A stretch of 64,000 nucleotides of DNA from Siminovitchia thermophila. GTDB lineage: Bacteria > Bacillota > Bacilli > Bacillales > Bacillaceae_C. The DNA is taken from the NCBI RefSeq assembly GCF_016909185.1, contig NZ_JAFBFH010000005.1:62001-126000 (forward strand), written 5' to 3'. The notes under the pieces were generated by a model. It ran no database searches. It saw only the letters and a program-made list of their open reading frames with translations, and was not told the origin of the DNA. Shown one piece after another: positions 63,448-64,000 of the stretch (position 1 is its first letter; each line of letters opens with the position of its first letter). The position numbers and the translations under genes were made by a program.

Positions 63448-64000
63448 ATGAGCCTAGAAAAGATGAATATAGGTGCGATGATTAAATATCATCGCCAATT
63501 AAGGAATATGACCCAGTCCGAATTATGCAAGGGAATTTGTTCTGTCACACATTTAAGCAAGTTTGAGAACTATAACAAAGAAGCAAATTGGGAAACGATC
63601 ATGCTGCTGCTCGATCGGTTGGGCATTTCACTGGATTCCATTCAGCAGACATCAGAAAAGATTTCTACAGAACTTTCCGATTTACTCGATGCGGTGCTTT
63701 CGTATGATAAGGAACGGGCAACGGAGTGCTACAATCGTGTGAAGGAATTACAAGAGTGTATTACGTTTTCCAACTATATATCACTCTATCATTTATATGT
63801 ATATCGCTATCACTTGCTGATGAATCATTTGGAGGAAGCTGAAAAGGAACAAGAAATTATCAGACAAATAGTCAATTCAATGCCAGAACAGGAAAAAGAG
63901 CTTTATGAATTTATTAATGGCGCTTACTATATTATAAAAGGTGATTATAAATTATCTTTGGATACTCTGCTAAAAGTAGAAGCGAATGATCTATTGCCGT
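63448..64000 (+). CDS. XRE-type HTH regulator with TPR-like domain (3' truncated)
   Basis: The first 184 codons of a gene cut by the window edge. Residues 5-65 form an XRE helix-turn-helix (HRQLRNMTQSELCKGICSVTHLSKFE). The rest is a series of amphipathic helix pairs (ATECYNRVKELQE, LLMNHLEEAEKEQEIIRQIV) as in TPR domains of PlcR/NprR/Rap-type (RNPP) regulators. AGAGGATG precedes ATG 63448. RNPP regulators respond to a secreted peptide, often encoded right downstream, which lies outside this window. Confidence 0.85.
   Translation, partial: MSLEKMNIGAMIKYHRQLRNMTQSELCKGICSVTHLSKFENYNKEANWETIMLLLDRLGISLDSIQQTSEKISTELSDLLDAVLSYDKERATECYNRVKELQECITFSNYISLYHLYVYRYHLLMNHLEEAEKEQEIIRQIVNSMPEQEKELYEFINGAYYIIKGDYKLSLDTLLKVEANDLLP

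Overview
The window looks like chromosomal DNA of an aerobic, spore-former-type member of the Bacillaceae. Supporting signs are strong AAGGAGG-type ribosome sites, frequent TTG and GTG starts, CcpA-type cre sites, homologues of Bacillus ydfJ, ydgGH, yfhF, mscL and pdp, and two SigL (sigma-54) circuits. Most of it is catabolic: several self-contained operons, each with its own regulator, separated by good intrinsic terminators, decayed mobile DNA and intergenic tandem repeats. No rRNA, tRNA, CRISPR array or intact insertion sequence was seen.

Layout, 1-12 kb. The end of an unknown gene and its terminator are followed by a tandem-repeat array and a secreted protein with six 28-residue repeats. 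A frameshifted P-loop kinase comes next. A TetR regulator then diverges from a tryptophan-to-anthranilate operon (kynU, kynA, NSS transporter, kynB). A PAS-AAA+ sigma-54 activator precedes a consensus -24/-12 promoter driving a ureohydrolase and an SSS transporter.

12-26 kb: remnants of an FGGY kinase and a TarJ-like dehydrogenase lie next to a DeoR regulator. Then comes a phenol/catechol beta-ketoadipate supercluster. It holds a flavin reductase, a DmpR-like phenol sensor fused to a PucR-type output, a phenol hydroxylase, a stand-alone FAD synthetase and a catechol 1,2-dioxygenase. A divergent IclR regulator follows, then muconate cycloisomerase, a DUF3237 protein, an enol-lactonase-like hydrolase, a two-subunit 3-oxoadipate CoA-transferase and a thiolase. 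Together these cover phenol to succinyl-CoA plus acetyl-CoA, except that no muconolactone isomerase (CatC) is present. The DUF3237 gene sits exactly where catC would be expected, and this is the most interesting lead in the window.

26-48 kb: a broken IS110-family element, a TAXI-TRAP transporter, a diguanylate cyclase, mscL, a YceI protein, pyrimidine-nucleoside phosphorylase, a nitroreductase, a MarR-MMPL pair, an SGNH hydrolase, a YdfJ-like MMPL exporter, a SulP permease and an aldehyde dehydrogenase. Short TIR-bearing (MITE-like) repeats and three further 20/40-bp tandem arrays are scattered through the intergenic spaces.

48-64 kb: an AT-rich islet carries a V8-type serine protease and a small membrane-anchored protein. 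A PrpR-like sigma-54 activator with a -24/-12 promoter drives a glycolate-oxidase-like glcDF pair. A minus-strand module (FAD amine oxidase, ornithine-cyclodeaminase-family enzyme, PutP-like symporter) diverges from a CdaR-type regulator. The window ends with an unknown protein, a YfhF-like epimerase and a truncated XRE-TPR regulator.
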